DNA of 9,883 nt, taken from the NCBI GenBank assembly GCA_020028535.1, contig JAIBHM010000049.1:1-9883 (forward strand), read 5' to 3'. The stretch comes from Armatimonadota bacterium (lineage in GTDB: Bacteria > Sysuimicrobiota > Sysuimicrobiia > Sysuimicrobiales > Kaftiobacteriaceae). Positions 1-6,099 of the stretch are shown here, in pieces (the stretch's first letter is position 1; each line of letters opens with the position of its first letter). The notes beneath the pieces were generated by a model. The model searched no databases. It was not told where the DNA came from and saw only the letters and a list, made by a program, of their open reading frames with translations. A program made the translations under genes and the position numbers.

Positions 1-501
1 ACGGGTGAGTGCACGGGGCTCATAGGGCCGCAACTTACGCTTGCGCGCCCATGCCAGTGTCTCTTCGAAGAACCGCTCCGCCTCGCGCGTCTTGCCTTGG
101 GCGAGCGCGATGTCACCGCGCGTGAGCATCACGTCCGCACGCAGGTCATCCGCGTTGGCGGAGAGCACTTCACCTGCGGCAAGCAGGCGCTCGGCCTCTG
201 CCGGCGCCGATTCCGCCATCGCCCGCGCCAGCGTCAGCAGCGTGAGCGTCGTCTCGCGGGGCAACTCCATGGTCTCCAGCAGGAGCAGGGCAAGCGAAGT
301 TTGGAGGCGGTTGGCCAGCGCGACGAGGGTGCCCACGGACGGATAGGTGCGTCCCGACTCCAGCAGGCTGATGAAGCTCTTGGTGAGATTCGGACGCGCG
401 ACGTCCGTCTGGGTCAGGCCGCGCACGCGCCGCACCTGGCGGATGCGATTGCCGAGCCGCTTCAGCCAGGGCGGAGCTTTGGGTGTCTTCTGGTCAGTCA
501 T
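1..501 (-). CDS. XRE-family helix-turn-helix regulator with TPR-like C-terminal region (partial, runs off left edge)
   Basis: An open frame read on minus from ATG at 499-501 reaches the window edge without a stop, giving 167 residues of a longer protein. Residues about 14-72 match a Cro/C1-type (XRE) DNA-binding domain: LGNRIRQVRRVRGLTQ, then SFISLLESGRTYPSVGTLVALANRL, in which SFIS-LLESGR is the recognition-helix signature. Residues about 80-167 are Ala/Leu/Glu-rich helices. One helical pair (LTRGDIALAQGKTREAERFFEETLAWA) has TPR spacing, so ligand- or partner-sensing by a TPR tail is likely. This is probably a cytoplasmic transcription regulator; its target is unknown. There is no clear Shine-Dalgarno before ATG 501. 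An in-frame ATG at 583-585 would add 28 basic, low-complexity residues and also lacks one, so the start is uncertain. It lies 146 nt downstream of the small membrane-protein gene on the same strand. Confidence 0.85.
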   Translation of the reverse strand, partial: MTDQKTPKAPPWLKRLGNRIRQVRRVRGLTQTDVARPNLTKSFISLLESGRTYPSVGTLVALANRLQTSLALLLLETMELPRETTLTLLTLARAMAESAPAEAERLLAAGEVLSANADDLRADVMLTRGDIALAQGKTREAERFFEETLAWARKRKLRPYEPRALTR

Positions 502-613
502 GACGCCACGAGTTTCGCGTGCGCGCCGGGTCTTGCCTTGCCGGGATGGGGCCGTTGGAGTTGATGTGACCTCGACAAATGTCATGCGCGTGGATGTGCA
601 GTATTGGGCGATT

Positions 614-643
614 CTCTCGAGAGTCCCGCCTGGAGCCGGCTCC
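614..643. repeat. Two adjacent perfect palindromes upstream of the XRE gene
   Basis: CTCTCGAGAG (614-623) and GGAGCCGGCTCC (632-643) are perfect palindromes of 10 and 12 bp separated by 8 bp. They lie between the stop of the 73-residue membrane protein and the start of the XRE regulator. They could be dimeric-regulator binding sites, for example autoregulation by the XRE protein, or RNA hairpins at the 3' end of the upstream gene. There is no T-run, so a Rho-independent terminator is not supported. In DNA this GC-rich, short palindromes can be chance. Confidence 0.3.
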
Positions 644-647
644 CGGG

Positions 648-869
648 CTACCGGCGGCTGAGGCCGAGCACGAGGAGGATGACACCAGCGGCGACCATCG
701 CGCCGCTTGCCACCTCTGAGATCGGGAACTTCCGCTTCTCCTCGGCGGTGACTTCGACAGGCCCAAACTGGACGATGGTCTCCTTTTCCTTATAGGTGAT
801 GCCTCCGTAGATGAACGAGGCCACTCCGATGACGATGAGGATAACGCCGACGATGATCGCTACTCGCAT
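648..869 (-). CDS. Small two-helix membrane protein, DUF3185-like
   Basis: A 73-residue protein. An N-terminal hydrophobic helix (residues about 3-23, VAIIVGVILIVIGVASFIYG) is followed by a short polar stretch (about 24-52, with KEKE and EEKRK clusters) and a second helix (about 54-70, ending GVILLVLGL), then a basic SRR tail. This hairpin layout resembles the small DUF3185-type membrane proteins; the assignment rests on layout and general resemblance only. The start is ATG 867-869 because AAAGGAGG stands 3 nt upstream. The same frame stays open further upstream, but that longer reading has no ribosome site and overlaps the divergent exonuclease gene. It probably sits in the cytoplasmic membrane. 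Function is unknown. It is divergent from the exonuclease, with 120 nt between the two start codons. Confidence 0.75.
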   Translation of the reverse strand: MRVAIIVGVILIVIGVASFIYGGITYKEKETIVQFGPVEVTAEEKRKFPISEVASGAMVAAGVILLVLGLSRR

Positions 870-989
870 GGTCCTCCTTTGGACTGACGCATTTACCCTT
901 GTGTTTTCCCTTTTCTGCCCGCACATGTGATACCTGCGGACGCTTGGGAACCGGGAACCGGTGGAGCGCGCAGGGAAAGCAATCGGTGG

Positions 990-1820
990 ATGCTCTATCT
1001 GATTGACGGCGACAGCCTCCTCTACCGCGCGGCAAATGCCATTCCGTACTTCACAAATGACCGAGGCCTGCCCACGAACGGACTGCATGGCTTTGTGTCG
1101 ATGATTCGCATCCTGCTCCGAACCGCGCATCCCACGCACATGGCCGTCGCGTTTACGGCCGATCCTCCCCTCCGCAAGCACGCGCTCGACCCCGACTATA
1201 AGATCAATCACTACGAGCATCCCGATGACATTAAGCTGCAGATCCCGTACGCCATGCGCTTCGTGACCGGCGTCGGGCTGCACGCATTTTTGGAGCCCGG
1301 ATTCGAGGCCGATGATGTCATTGCCACACTCCTGGCCCTCCGGGGTCGGCTGGAGGCCCGGATCGTCAGCAGCGATCGAGATTTTTATCAGCTAGTCTCC
1401 CAGCGTGTCCACGTGCTTGCACCGGTCCGCGGTGTCAGCGAATTGCGTGAGGTAGGTCCCCTTGAGGCCGAGGCCGCCTTCGGAGTCCATCCGACTCAGA
1501 TCGCTGATCTGAAGGCGATCTGCGGCGACGTCTCGGATGATATTCCCGGCGTCCGTGGGATCGGACCGAAGACCGCGGCTGCGCTTCTCCGTCTCTATCC
1601 AACCGTGGAATTGCTTCTCGAGAACCTGGACCAGGTTTCTATCATCGGAGCACGGCCGCGCCTGGCGCCGATGCGCGAACGCATTCTACTGAACAAGAAG
1701 CTTGCGCTGCCCTTGACGGTGCCCTTCAAGAAACGCCCGCGCCTGCGCGTTTCACCCCCGCAGGCGAAGGCGCTTCAGGAGCTGGCAGGGGAGACTGGTG
1801 TCAGCCGGATCGCGGAGTAA
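990..1820 (+). CDS. 5'-3' exonuclease, DNA polymerase I N-terminal (PIN/H3TH) family, stand-alone
   Basis: A 276-residue structure-specific 5' nuclease, the flap- and primer-removing domain of Pol I without a polymerase. Visible motifs: LIDGDSLLYRA (residues 4-14, first metal Asp D6), helical-arch region HALDPDYKINH (64-74), GFEADDVIATL (104-114, ligands E106/D108/D109), SSDRDFYQL (127-135, D129/D131), and GDVSDDIPGVRGIGPKTA (179-196, D180/D183 plus the DNA-binding helix-hairpin-helix). The size matches free-standing family members. Oddity: the motif that reads F-D-A-K in E. coli Pol I and Taq reads F-T-A-D here, so the usual Asp ligand is Thr56. I chose ATG 990, with AGGGAAAG at 972-979; a GTG at 927 would add 21 residues that do not resemble the family. 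It is divergent from the small membrane protein, and its 3' end faces the UPF0182 gene 15 nt away. A role in Okazaki-fragment or repair processing is inferred from the family. Confidence 0.92.
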   Translation: MLYLIDGDSLLYRAANAIPYFTNDRGLPTNGLHGFVSMIRILLRTAHPTHMAVAFTADPPLRKHALDPDYKINHYEHPDDIKLQIPYAMRFVTGVGLHAFLEPGFEADDVIATLLALRGRLEARIVSSDRDFYQLVSQRVHVLAPVRGVSELREVGPLEAEAAFGVHPTQIADLKAICGDVSDDIPGVRGIGPKTAAALLRLYPTVELLLENLDQVSIIGARPRLAPMRERILLNKKLALPLTVPFKKRPRLRVSPPQAKALQELAGETGVSRIAE

Positions 1821-1835
1821 CGCGGGTCTCGGCCG

Positions 1836-4544
1836 TCACCTTCGGCGCTCCAGGGCCCGCTGCAGACGTTGAAGATCGGCCTCCAGAGCCCGCAGTTCTT
1901 CCTGAATGCGCGCCTGCCGGGCCTGCAGCGTCTCCAGGAGTGCGGCAGGATCGCCGTCGTCCTGATCGGGCGAGGCCGGCGCTACGGGCCGGCCCCCGGC
2001 AGCAGGTATGCGCTGCCCCGGCTGGGCAAACAGGGCCCCCAAGCCGGCGCTCACCGTCGCTTCCATGACCACGCGGTTCCCGCTGGCCAGGACCACCCGC
2101 TTCATCTCCGGCAGACGTCCCTGCTCGGCCTGCAGGTAGATCGGTTCGACGTAGAGATTGGACTGCCCGATGGGGATCACGATCATGTTGCCGCGCATGA
2201 CCCGGTTGCCCCCCTGACTCCACAGCGTGAACTGCTCGGATATCATCGGCTCCTGGTTCAGGCGGGCCTCGATCTGCATCGGACCAAAGACCAGCTTGTC
2301 CTTGGGGTAGCGGAACGCCAGTAACTTGCCGTAGTGCTCCCCGTCGGAGCGCGCCGCCAGCCAGGTGATCATGTTCTGCTTGCCTGGCGGCGTATAGGGG
2401 AGGATCAGCATGAACTCCTCCCTGGCGGCTCCTGGCAGCCGCATGATCACGTAGTACGGGGTCATCTCGCGCGGCTTGTCGATGTAGATCTCCTGGGGGA
2501 GTATCCAGACGTCCTCCTTGTTGTAGAAGACGCGAGGGTCCTGCATGTGGAAGAGCCGGTACATCTCGGCCTGCACCGCGAACAGGTCCTGCGGGTAGCG
2601 CAGGTGCGCGCGCAGGGACGCCGGCAGGTCGGCCAGCGGCCGGAGGAGACCGGGGAAGATCCGACCGTAGGTGCGGACCATGGGATCGTCCGGTTCGGTG
2701 ACGTACAGCGTGACCGTGCCGTGGTAGGCGTCCACGACCGCCTTCACGCTGTTCCGCAGATAGTTGACCCCGTCCCGGTGCCGCTGGGCGTATGGGTAGC
2801 GGTCGCTATGCGTGTAGGCGTCGAGAATCCAGAAGAGCCGGCCGTCGGCCACCGCGACGTACGGATCGCGGTCCAGCCGCAGGAACGGGGCCAGCCGGGC
2901 GACCCGCTCCCGGACGTTCCGGTGGTAGAGAATCACGCTCTGGGAGGTGATGGCGTCGGAGAGCAGGATGTTCAGGTCACGGAACCGCCAGGCGAAGAGG
3001 AGCCGGCGCCCCCCGGAGCCGAGAAACACCCCGGTCGTCCCCCCATAGGTCGTGTAGACGTTCTCCTCACCCTTCGGATAGCTGAACTCGGGGAACCGGG
3101 TGCGCACGATCACGTAGTCTGTCGATTTTTCCCCGAAGTACAGCTCAGGCCGGTCGATGGGGATTCTCCCCCGGGGCGGCACGTCTTGAAGAAAGAACGT
3201 CGGCAGCCCCTCCGGGGTGACCTCGTTCACGGCGCTCATGGCCACCCCGTACCCGTGGGTGAACTGCAGCCGCCGGTTGACCCAGGTCTGCGCCTGCGCC
3301 GGCAGTCGCTCCGGGGCTAGTTCCCGGGCGCCGAGCATGACCTGGCGGTAGCCGCCGTCGATCGCGTACCGGTCGACGTCGATGCTTACGAAGTCGTAGT
3401 ACAGCCGGATGCTCTGGATCTGGTTGTAGGTGGTGAGCAGCGGCTCGGGGTCCCAGAGGCGGATGTTCCCGATGGTGCCGGGGTTCTGCGCGATGTCGCC
3501 CGGCGTTACCATCTCTTCCACCGCGATGGCCGTTTCCGCGATCCGGTCCAGGCCGAAGGCCTGCCGCGTCATGCGGATGGTGCGTTCGATGTATGGGCGC
3601 TCGCGTTCCAGTTCCTGCGGCTGCACGACCAGACGCTGGATCACTGCGGGGTAGACTCCGCCCACGACGATTGCACTGCCGAGCCAGAGAGCGGCCGCCG
3701 AGGCGGCGAGTCGTAATCCCCGCCGGGGGATCGCGACGAGCAGCAGCACCGCGGAGACGAAGGCGACGGCGACGAGGAACCACCGCGCGGGCAGACGGGC
3801 GACGATGTCGGCGTAGCCCGCGCCGAACGCCGCCCCTCCCGCCGAGTACACGAGTTCGTAGATGCTGAGGCGATGGCCCCAGGCCACAAGCGCCAGCAGG
3901 AGCGCGCCCAGGCCGAACAGGTGCGCCCTCATCGGCCGGGTCAGGACCTGCCGGAATGATGCGCGCGGCTGGGACGGTTCGCCGGTGCCCGCGTCTACTG
4001 GTATCTGGGGCAGGACGAGGCGGAACGCGTAGACTGCGAGCGCCGCCAGCAGCGCGAAGAACACCGACAGGAGGAGCCAGCCCTGGAGAGACCGGTAGAG
4101 GGGCAGGGCGAAGACGAAGTAGGCGATGTCTCTCCCAAACAGCGGATCGCTCGTCCCAAAGGGGGTGGGCCGCAGGAACCGAAGCACCTCGCTCCACCGC
4201 CCCGCCATACTCCCCGCCATCGTCAGGCCGAGCAGCAGGGCGCCCGCACCGAGCAACTGCGTGAACGACCCTTCGATGGCGCGCAGCTGGCTGCCAGGGA
4301 GTGCGAGGTCGTCGGCAGCGCGCTCGCTCAGCCGTCGGGCAAGGACGGCGCTGCCCAGGACCAAGCCGAGGAAGACCGCGGCACCCGCGGCAAAGAGCGC
4401 CACCTGCGTCAGCAGCCGGATCCGATAGACCCCGGTGAAGCCCAGGTCGGCAAACCACAGCCAGTCGGTGTAGAGTCCAAGCGCGACCGGGACGCCCCAG
4501 AACAGGATTCCCAGCGTGAGAATGATCGTGGTCCGGCGGTTCAT
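1836..4544 (-). CDS. UPF0182 family integral membrane protein
   Basis: A 902-residue protein with the hallmarks of UPF0182/COG1615. An N-terminal membrane helix is followed by YTDWLWFADLGFTGVY (residues 25-40). Further hydrophobic segments lie at about 44-69, 97-114, 140-177 (probably two helices), 208-225, 254-272 and 279-300, giving roughly seven helices. Just after the last helix comes the signature VQPQELERERPYIERTIR (307-324), running into TRQAFGLD. The remaining ~570 residues form a large soluble domain, probably extracytoplasmic. The last ~45 residues (LLETLQARQARIQEEL and onward) are a predicted coiled coil ending in RRR. Length is normal for the family. Start ATG 4542-4544 is preceded by GGGGAG about 9 nt upstream. 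Function is unknown for the whole family. A weak -10-like TATAGA (4623-4628, minus) lies upstream with no convincing -35. Confidence 0.95.
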   Translation of the reverse strand: MNRRTTIILTLGILFWGVPVALGLYTDWLWFADLGFTGVYRIRLLTQVALFAAGAAVFLGLVLGSAVLARRLSERAADDLALPGSQLRAIEGSFTQLLGAGALLLGLTMAGSMAGRWSEVLRFLRPTPFGTSDPLFGRDIAYFVFALPLYRSLQGWLLLSVFFALLAALAVYAFRLVLPQIPVDAGTGEPSQPRASFRQVLTRPMRAHLFGLGALLLALVAWGHRLSIYELVYSAGGAAFGAGYADIVARLPARWFLVAVAFVSAVLLLVAIPRRGLRLAASAAALWLGSAIVVGGVYPAVIQRLVVQPQELERERPYIERTIRMTRQAFGLDRIAETAIAVEEMVTPGDIAQNPGTIGNIRLWDPEPLLTTYNQIQSIRLYYDFVSIDVDRYAIDGGYRQVMLGARELAPERLPAQAQTWVNRRLQFTHGYGVAMSAVNEVTPEGLPTFFLQDVPPRGRIPIDRPELYFGEKSTDYVIVRTRFPEFSYPKGEENVYTTYGGTTGVFLGSGGRRLLFAWRFRDLNILLSDAITSQSVILYHRNVRERVARLAPFLRLDRDPYVAVADGRLFWILDAYTHSDRYPYAQRHRDGVNYLRNSVKAVVDAYHGTVTLYVTEPDDPMVRTYGRIFPGLLRPLADLPASLRAHLRYPQDLFAVQAEMYRLFHMQDPRVFYNKEDVWILPQEIYIDKPREMTPYYVIMRLPGAAREEFMLILPYTPPGKQNMITWLAARSDGEHYGKLLAFRYPKDKLVFGPMQIEARLNQEPMISEQFTLWSQGGNRVMRGNMIVIPIGQSNLYVEPIYLQAEQGRLPEMKRVVLASGNRVVMEATVSAGLGALFAQPGQRIPAAGGRPVAPASPDQDDGDPAALLETLQARQARIQEELRALEADLQRLQRALERRR

Positions 4545-4681
4545 GTTCCCACTCTCCCCGACCCCGTCTCACTGACAGGGTGGTCGCATAGGGTATTTGC
4601 CGAACCCGGCAGCCTTACCTCGTCTATATTGCGGGACACTCCGAACAGTCCCTTGAGAAGATTCATCAGATGCGGGCTTTG

Positions 4682-4757
4682 TGGCGGGCCCGGAGGGAAT
4701 CGAACCCCCGACCAGAGGCTTAGGAGTCCCCTGCTCTATCCACTGAGCTACGGGCCC
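4682..4757 (-). tRNA. tRNA-Arg, anticodon CCT, CCA encoded
   Basis: Read on minus from 4757. The acceptor stem GGGCCCG pairs with CGGGCCC, the discriminator is G (4685), and CCA is encoded at 4684-4682. The D-arm is GCTC-AGTGGATA-GAGC. The anticodon arm is GGGGA-CTCCTAA-GCCTC with anticodon CCT, which reads AGG. The variable loop is TGGTC and the T-arm is GGGGG-TTCGATT-CCCTC. The 31:39 pair, the last before the anticodon loop, is A-G rather than Watson-Crick, and there is a G-T pair at 50:64. All arms are otherwise intact, so I take the gene as functional. It points away from the VOC gene. Confidence 0.97.
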
Positions 4758-4766
4758 GCATCGGTC

Positions 4767-4775
4767 ATTGTATCA
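4767..4775 (-). promoter_or_regulatory. Extended -10 promoter element for tRNA-Arg(CCT)
   Basis: On minus, TGATACAAT (TGn followed by TACAAT) ends 9 nt before the tRNA 5' end, so transcription would start about 3 nt upstream of the mature tRNA. No TTGACA-like -35 is visible at 16-18 bp, which fits an extended -10 promoter. The same TGnTANNAT form precedes the other two tRNA genes in the window. Confidence 0.5.
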
Positions 4776-4811
4776 AACCCACATTCTGCCGGGCGAGGAC
4801 AGGATGTCGTG

Positions 4812-4817
4812 TACAAT
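4812..4817 (+). promoter_or_regulatory. Candidate -10 element for the VOC-fold gene
   Basis: TACAAT followed by G on plus is the mirror image of the TACAATG at 4772-4766 on minus; 39 bp separate the two heptamers. If used, the transcript would start near 4824 and carry a leader of about 90 nt that includes the two 14-bp repeats. No good -35 is visible: the expected position is the GC-rich CCGGGC around 4789. Confidence 0.35.
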
Positions 4818-4844
4818 GTCACGAAAGTTTCATTCCTCACCCCC

Positions 4845-4880
4845 TGGTAGGCACGCCACGCCCGTTTGGTAGGCACGCCA
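4845..4880 (+). repeat. Two direct copies of TGGTAGGCACGCCA, operator-like
   Basis: TGGTAGGCACGCCA occurs at 4845-4858 and again at 4867-4880, a period of 22 bp (about two helical turns). Each copy has partial dyad symmetry (TGG-N3-GC-N3-CCA). In the second copy the arms extend to TTTGG...CCAAA (4865-4882). The pair sits 32 nt upstream of the VOC start codon and downstream of the candidate -10. A tandem binding site for a dimeric regulator acting as a transcription block is the simplest reading; this is inference. Confidence 0.6.
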
Positions 4881-4912
4881 AATATCCCCGTCGGTGAGAG
4901 GGAGGAAATGTC

Positions 4913-5308
4913 ATGGCCAAGAACCCCGTTGCGCATTTCGAGATTCCTGCGGACGATCCGGAGAGGCTTTCAGGGTTCTACTCGGAGCTCTTCGATTGGA
5001 AGATCAACAAGGCCCCGGGGATGGAATACTGGCTCGTCAGCACGGTGGCCAGCAAGCCCGAAGGCGGGCCGGCAGAAGTGGGTGGGATCAACGGCGGTAT
5101 TACGAAGCGGCCCATGCCGGATGCCCGCAACTGGGTGAACTACGTCACCGTAGGCTCGGTCGATGACTCGGTGAGGCAGGCGCAAAGCCTCGGCGCCAGA
5201 GTGCTCACCTCCAAGTCAGCCGTGCCGAGCATGGGCTGGTTTGCCATCCTCGCCGATCCGGAAATGAACGTCTTCGGAATCTGGCAGGACGATTCGGCCG
5301 CAAAGTAG
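4913..5308 (+). CDS. VOC family (glyoxalase/bleomycin-resistance fold) protein
   Basis: A 131-residue cytoplasmic protein with two vicinal-oxygen-chelate half-motifs. The first, HFEIPADDPERLSGFYSELF (8-27), is the typical beta-alpha entry with His8 at the usual first metal position. The second spans about 75-126, with NYVTVGSVDDSV and a terminal GWFAILADPEMNVFGIWQ. The Glu often found at the last metal position is not evident; the strand ends in FGIWQ. This is common in the DPxGN-type VOC subgroup, whose members may not all be metal enzymes. The substrate cannot be named. The start ATG 4913 is fixed by GGGAGG at 4900-4905, 7 nt upstream. It is flanked by two arginine tRNAs, the downstream one only 40 nt after its stop. 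The paired 14-bp repeats in its leader suggest dedicated regulation. Confidence 0.9.
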   Translation: MAKNPVAHFEIPADDPERLSGFYSELFDWKINKAPGMEYWLVSTVASKPEGGPAEVGGINGGITKRPMPDARNWVNYVTVGSVDDSVRQAQSLGARVLTSKSAVPSMGWFAILADPEMNVFGIWQDDSAAK

Positions 5309-5317
5309 GCGAGATAC

Positions 5318-5326
5318 TGCTAGAAT
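5318..5326 (+). promoter_or_regulatory. Extended -10 promoter element for tRNA-Arg(GCG)
   Basis: TGCTAGAAT (TGn plus TAGAAT) lies 22 nt before the tRNA 5' end, just after the stop of the VOC gene. No -35 element is obvious. It would give a leader of about 16 nt. Confidence 0.45.
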
Positions 5327-5329
5327 AAA

Positions 5330-5350
5330 GCGCAGTTTGCATATCTGCGC
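5330..5350 (+). repeat. 6-bp inverted repeat abutting the tRNA-Arg(GCG) 5' end
   Basis: GCGCAG (5330-5335) pairs with CTGCGC (5345-5350) across a 9-nt AT-rich loop. The right arm covers the first two bases of the tRNA. It lacks a T-run, so it is not a standard terminator for the VOC gene. It could form a hairpin in the tRNA precursor that competes with, or stacks on, the acceptor stem. Confidence 0.3.
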
Positions 5351-5424
5351 GCCCGTAGCTCAGTGGATAGAGCGTTGGCCTGCGGAGCCAAAGGTCGTGG
5401 GTTCAAGTCCCTCCGGGCGCGCCA
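5349..5424 (+). tRNA. tRNA-Arg, anticodon GCG, CCA encoded
   Basis: The acceptor stem GCGCCCG (5349-5355) pairs with CGGGCGC (5414-5420), the discriminator is G (5421), and CCA is encoded at 5422-5424. The D-arm is GCTC-AGTGGATA-GAGC. The anticodon arm is TTGGC-CTGCGGA-GCCAA with anticodon GCG at 5382-5384, which reads CGC and, by wobble, CGT. The T-arm is GTGGG-TTCAAGT-CCCTC, with one T-T mismatch at 50:64. The acceptor/D-arm half is nearly identical to that of the tRNA-Arg(CCT) nearby. Bacteria usually read CGN with an A34 tRNA edited to inosine, so G34 is notable. Confidence 0.96.
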
Positions 5425-5463
5425 GATAACTTCCCGCAGTTCCCGAGTCATCGCCTCCTCGCG

Positions 5464-5491
5464 TTGAACTTTCCATCTCCGATGATAGAGT
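5464..5491 (+). promoter_or_regulatory. Weak promoter-like sequence upstream of the secreted protein
   Basis: TTGAAC (5464-5469) and TAGAGT (5486-5491) are spaced by 16 bp, each matching the sigma-70 consensus at four of six positions. They lie about 85 nt before the start codon, in the 152-nt gap after tRNA-Arg(GCG). No terminator is visible in this gap, so readthrough from the tRNA is also possible. Confidence 0.25.
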
Positions 5492-5576
5492 AAGGGAGAT
5501 ATCCGGACGCGTAGGGTGGCTGGCGGCCGGGTACGTTGCGGGTGGAACTCATCTTTTATCGATAGAGGGTGGGAGT

Positions 5577-6095
5577 ATGACACGCATCATGTGGGCGGCC
5601 GTCCTGGTGCTGGCGGTACTGACCGTGCCGGTCTGGGCCCAAACCAGTCAGACCAGCAGCAACATCGTGGCCGGCCAGCAGGTCGCCGGCGTCCGCGTCG
5701 GCGGCAATGTGAACGATGCCCTCACGGCGTTGGGCAGCTTGTACAATCGGGCCGACTCGCGCTCCGGGAAGTACTCGCTCTACGAGTGGCCCCTGCGTCC
5801 GTTCGTGGTGATCGCGGAGAAGGAATCGGGACGGGTCGTGCTCGTGGTTGTTGTCCTCAACGACACCTATCGGACGGACAAGGGCAGCGTCACCGGCGGG
5901 AGCGAGCGGGCCGCGGTGGAGGCCACGTATGGGAAGGAGTTCACTACCGACGAAGACCAGTCGTCGATCACGCTCATCTACGACACACAGGGCATCGCGT
6001 TCGACATCGGAAAGGTCGGTGTGATGGCCGGCCGTGTGACCCAGATCGTCGTCTTCACCGCGGGGCAGTGGAAGGCGATTACCGAAGGTTTGTAG
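5577..6095 (+). CDS. Secreted/periplasmic protein of unknown function with two internal repeats
   Basis: A 172-residue protein. Residues 1-21 form a Sec signal peptide: a basic MTR start, a hydrophobic core AAVLVLAVLTVPV, and an Ala-X-Ala-like VWA site with cleavage before Gln22. There is no lipobox Cys, so a soluble exported protein is likely. The mature part holds two units of about 55 residues (about 38-94 and 103-160) that align by eye. Each has a G-x3-G-x4-A-x4-G helix start, an aromatic-acidic YE/YD strand followed by Phe and Ile, and a G-R-V-x3-VV closing strand. I recognise no named family. Start ATG 5577 has GAGGG 7 nt upstream. It lies between tRNA-Arg(GCG) and tRNA-Ser, which starts 23 nt after its stop. 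Confidence 0.85.
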   Translation: MTRIMWAAVLVLAVLTVPVWAQTSQTSSNIVAGQQVAGVRVGGNVNDALTALGSLYNRADSRSGKYSLYEWPLRPFVVIAEKESGRVVLVVVVLNDTYRTDKGSVTGGSERAAVEATYGKEFTTDEDQSSITLIYDTQGIAFDIGKVGVMAGRVTQIVVFTAGQWKAITEGL

Positions 6096-6099
6096 TCTG

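Noticed and set aside
97..564. Plus-strand open frames near the left edge
   Set aside because: They mirror the XRE regulator gene on the opposite strand and show only Arg/Ser-rich translations.
927..989. Upstream GTG start for the exonuclease
   Set aside because: The added 21 residues do not resemble the family and lack a ribosome site; ATG 990 begins right at the conserved LIDGD strand.
2334..3320. Long plus-strand open frame (328 codons) antisense to the UPF0182 gene
   Set aside because: It is composed of His/Arg/Pro/Val-rich low-order sequence, has no family motif, and lies fully opposite a well-supported membrane-protein gene. This is typical of mirror frames in GC-rich DNA.
3145..4572. 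Minus-strand open frame of 475 codons overlapping the N-terminal half of UPF0182 in another frame
   Set aside because: The translation is Arg/Ala/Pro/His-rich without domains, and it overlaps the real frame, which carries the family signatures.
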